Shown in pieces: positions 62,401 through 64,000 of a DNA stretch of 64,000 nt. The notes below the pieces were generated by a model that searched no databases, had not been told where the DNA came from, and saw only the letters and a program-made list of their open reading frames with translations. Both the position numbers and the translations under genes were made by a program. The DNA comes from Isoetes taiwanensis (lineage: Eukaryota > Streptophyta > Lycopodiopsida > Isoetales > Isoetaceae), in the NCBI GenBank assembly GCA_021234155.1, contig JAJEKV010000071.1:1871138-1935137 (forward strand), in the 5' to 3' direction. Numbering within the stretch: position 1 is the stretch's first letter; each line of letters starts with the position of its first letter.

Positions 62401-62714
62401 CTTTACAAATATACACCACGAGAAAAATATACACATGTCAGACGAGTGCCCGAGAGTATAGCTAATCCAGCCGAACCATAACCTCTTGATGGTTGATCCC
62501 AGCATCCGTATGCTCAACATATGGCTGGGAGAGCGGAAGTATCTGGCGACCAGCTACGGCAACTTGACGACATCTTTTAGCTGCTACAGTAGCTTATGGA
62601 CTGGCACTTCAATATCTTGGCTTCAACAACTATTTCCAGAGGCGAGCAACATCACACGAATCCAGTCCAAAGATCTGAAGGTTATCACCAAGTTCTTGGA
62701 CCCCGATTACCCTT
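62401..62714 (+). other. Spacer; short open frame of unknown origin
   Basis: A forward frame (62486-62725) reads MMVDPSIRMLNIWLGERKY and ends in the border of the small LTR relic. No domain recognised. Confidence 0.3.
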
Positions 62715-63728
62715 ATACTTTATGAGATAATCTTTTGTGGAATTCTTCTAAGCAGAATTGGTAGAGGATTCTATCAATTCTTTTATTGTGAATAACCCAA
62801 TTCTTGTTTAAGCCAATCTTCTAATTAGTTCTTCCCTTTAAATTCGTAATTTTGCTAGACGGTGCTCTAGTGTTTAATTGATTTTACCTTAACCTAATCC
62901 TTTCCAGAAATTTAGTCTTTCCCTTTCTTATTCAGAGTCTGTTCTACTGTCATAAAATTCTGTAGATGTATCAATTTGGTATCAGAGCCTCTCGATTCTA
63001 AAACCAATTTTTTAGATATATCTGCCAATTGCTTCAGCGTACCTGATCAGCAGTATAACCAAGCTATTAGCAATGCCAGCTACATAACAGGCCAAATGGT
63101 TATTCCTGTCTCTTCCAATCTAGCAGAATGCCAAAGACAACTAGAATTCCCTGAGCTCCCATGCACATTAATGCATCACAGAATTAGCAGCAGCCTGCAG
63201 CACCTGTCAACGTACAGCAATCTCCAACTACATCTTGCCTAACTTCTCTGATGAAAAGAGAAACCCGCCTACAGTTTTTGGATTTATTTCCACATGGGCG
63301 AGCTACTTTGAATTAGTAAAAGCTCCAGAAAAATAGAAGCTTCAAGCCATGGATAAATATTTGACGAATATGGCTAGAACTTGGTGGCAAGAAAGAAAAA
63401 GAATGGAAGACGTTAGACAAAGGGAACAAGAGACCCAGATCAAATACGAGAGATAATCAAGACCAAGCTCATAAAGCAAGGTGGGGCAACTAATTTGACA
63501 GATCTTCACTAAAAAAAAGCATATGTTTCTATTGTGGAGGACCACATCTTAAAGTAGATTGCCCGAAATTAAATGCAAAAGGAGACCGGAGTGACTGAGG
63601 TAAATTATAAAAGAGAACAACGGGATCAAGGCCCCAGCTACCCTGTTCCTTACCTTGTGAAAATACTTTATGAGATAATCTTTTGTGGAATTCCTCTAAG
63701 CAGAATTGGATAGAGGATTCTATCAGTA
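62715..63728 (+). mobile_element. Small LTR-retrotransposon relic (gag only)
   Basis: 5' LTR of about 250 bp (62723-62973, starts TGAGATAATC), PBS TGGTATCAGAGC at 62977-62988, gag-like sequence (VFGFISTWASYFELVKAPEK, MARTWWQERK) with stops, a knuckle KKSICFYCGGPHLKVDCPKL at about 63510-63570, and a 56-bp start of the 3' LTR at 63672 (TGAGATAATC..). pol is absent and the 3' LTR is truncated. It resembles short non-autonomous LTR elements. Confidence 0.7.
62977..62988 (+). promoter_or_regulatory. Primer-binding site (initiator tRNA-Met) of the relic
   Basis: TGGTATCAGAGC, three bases after the presumed LTR end. Confidence 0.8.
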
Positions 63729-64000
63729 GATGTGCTTTTAAATTAACGCATTTCACGCCATGCATGCTTTTAAATCAACGCAATTCGCGCCTGGCATGCT
63801 TTATGCTATGCAAAAAGCATACATCCATCCATCCAGCAACTACATTTATGCAACTGAATAAGTATTATCGAATACATTGCCCAAATGCTTAAGCCATGTT
63901 CATTTATACACAATGGACACGTGATTAACTACTTTGCAAAGACCTTGCCTCCGTGTCACTAATGAATGTACAGTGCTGATTAGATTATTCTTACTGATGT
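63729..64000. other. No recognisable feature
   Basis: AT-rich; the phrase TGCTTTTAAAT..AACGCA.TTC.CGCC occurs twice (63728-63790) as a short tandem repeat. Confidence 0.5.

Overview
This is a repeat-rich stretch of a plant nuclear genome. The supporting signs are a plant-type five-exon alpha-tubulin gene, a PPR fragment, a TPR fragment of a plant FKBP62/65-type immunophilin, plant L1-type LINEs, a chromodomain Ty3/Gypsy element, an LTR primer-binding site for initiator tRNA-Met, and short GT-AG introns. A large, transposon-rich genome such as that of a fern or another seed-free plant would fit, but that is a guess; nothing here fixes the species. Only the alpha-tubulin gene is clearly an intact host gene.

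Layout. 1-5.7 kb: remnants of host-like genes (an acidic protein, a decayed reverse-strand gene with an FCP1-like phosphatase end, and an FKBP62-type TPR pseudogene running into a (CTCAAA)n tract). 6-20.4 kb: a forward LINE (LINE-A) whose reverse transcriptase ORF is split by a reverse-oriented L1-type LINE (LINE-B, 12633-18862) with a 12-bp target duplication. 20.4-26.4 kb: a reverse-strand Helentron, that is a Helitron-like Rep/helicase protein carrying a C-terminal apurinic-type endonuclease, with two recognisable introns. 26.7-34.7 kb: three head-to-tail copies of a 2.9-kb unit, with every junction in an A-run. 35.6-36.8 kb: an RPA70-like two-exon gene with one in-frame stop. 37-42 kb: a PPR fragment, a tandem duplication, a foldback element with perfect 116-bp arms and a small hairpin.

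42.1-55.3 kb: a complete LTR retrotransposon on the reverse strand (1.65-kb LTRs, 5-bp target duplication, PBS, polypurine tract, decayed gag-pol with chromodomain). Between its 5' LTR and gag it carries, in sense orientation, a gene for a histone H3-like protein: an H3 tail start (MARTKQT), a long charged linker and a complete H3 histone fold. This is the most unusual feature of the window. The element sits about 130 bp beyond the stop codon of the alpha-tubulin gene (57321-55464), whose product lacks the usual Lys40 loop sequence.

57.3-64 kb: a miRNA-like hairpin, AT-rich sequence, two related LINE 3' ends with pentanucleotide tails and a small LTR-element relic. Several elements are broken only by single frameshifts, and repeat copies differ in short clusters, so some of the frameshifts may be consensus errors rather than real mutations.
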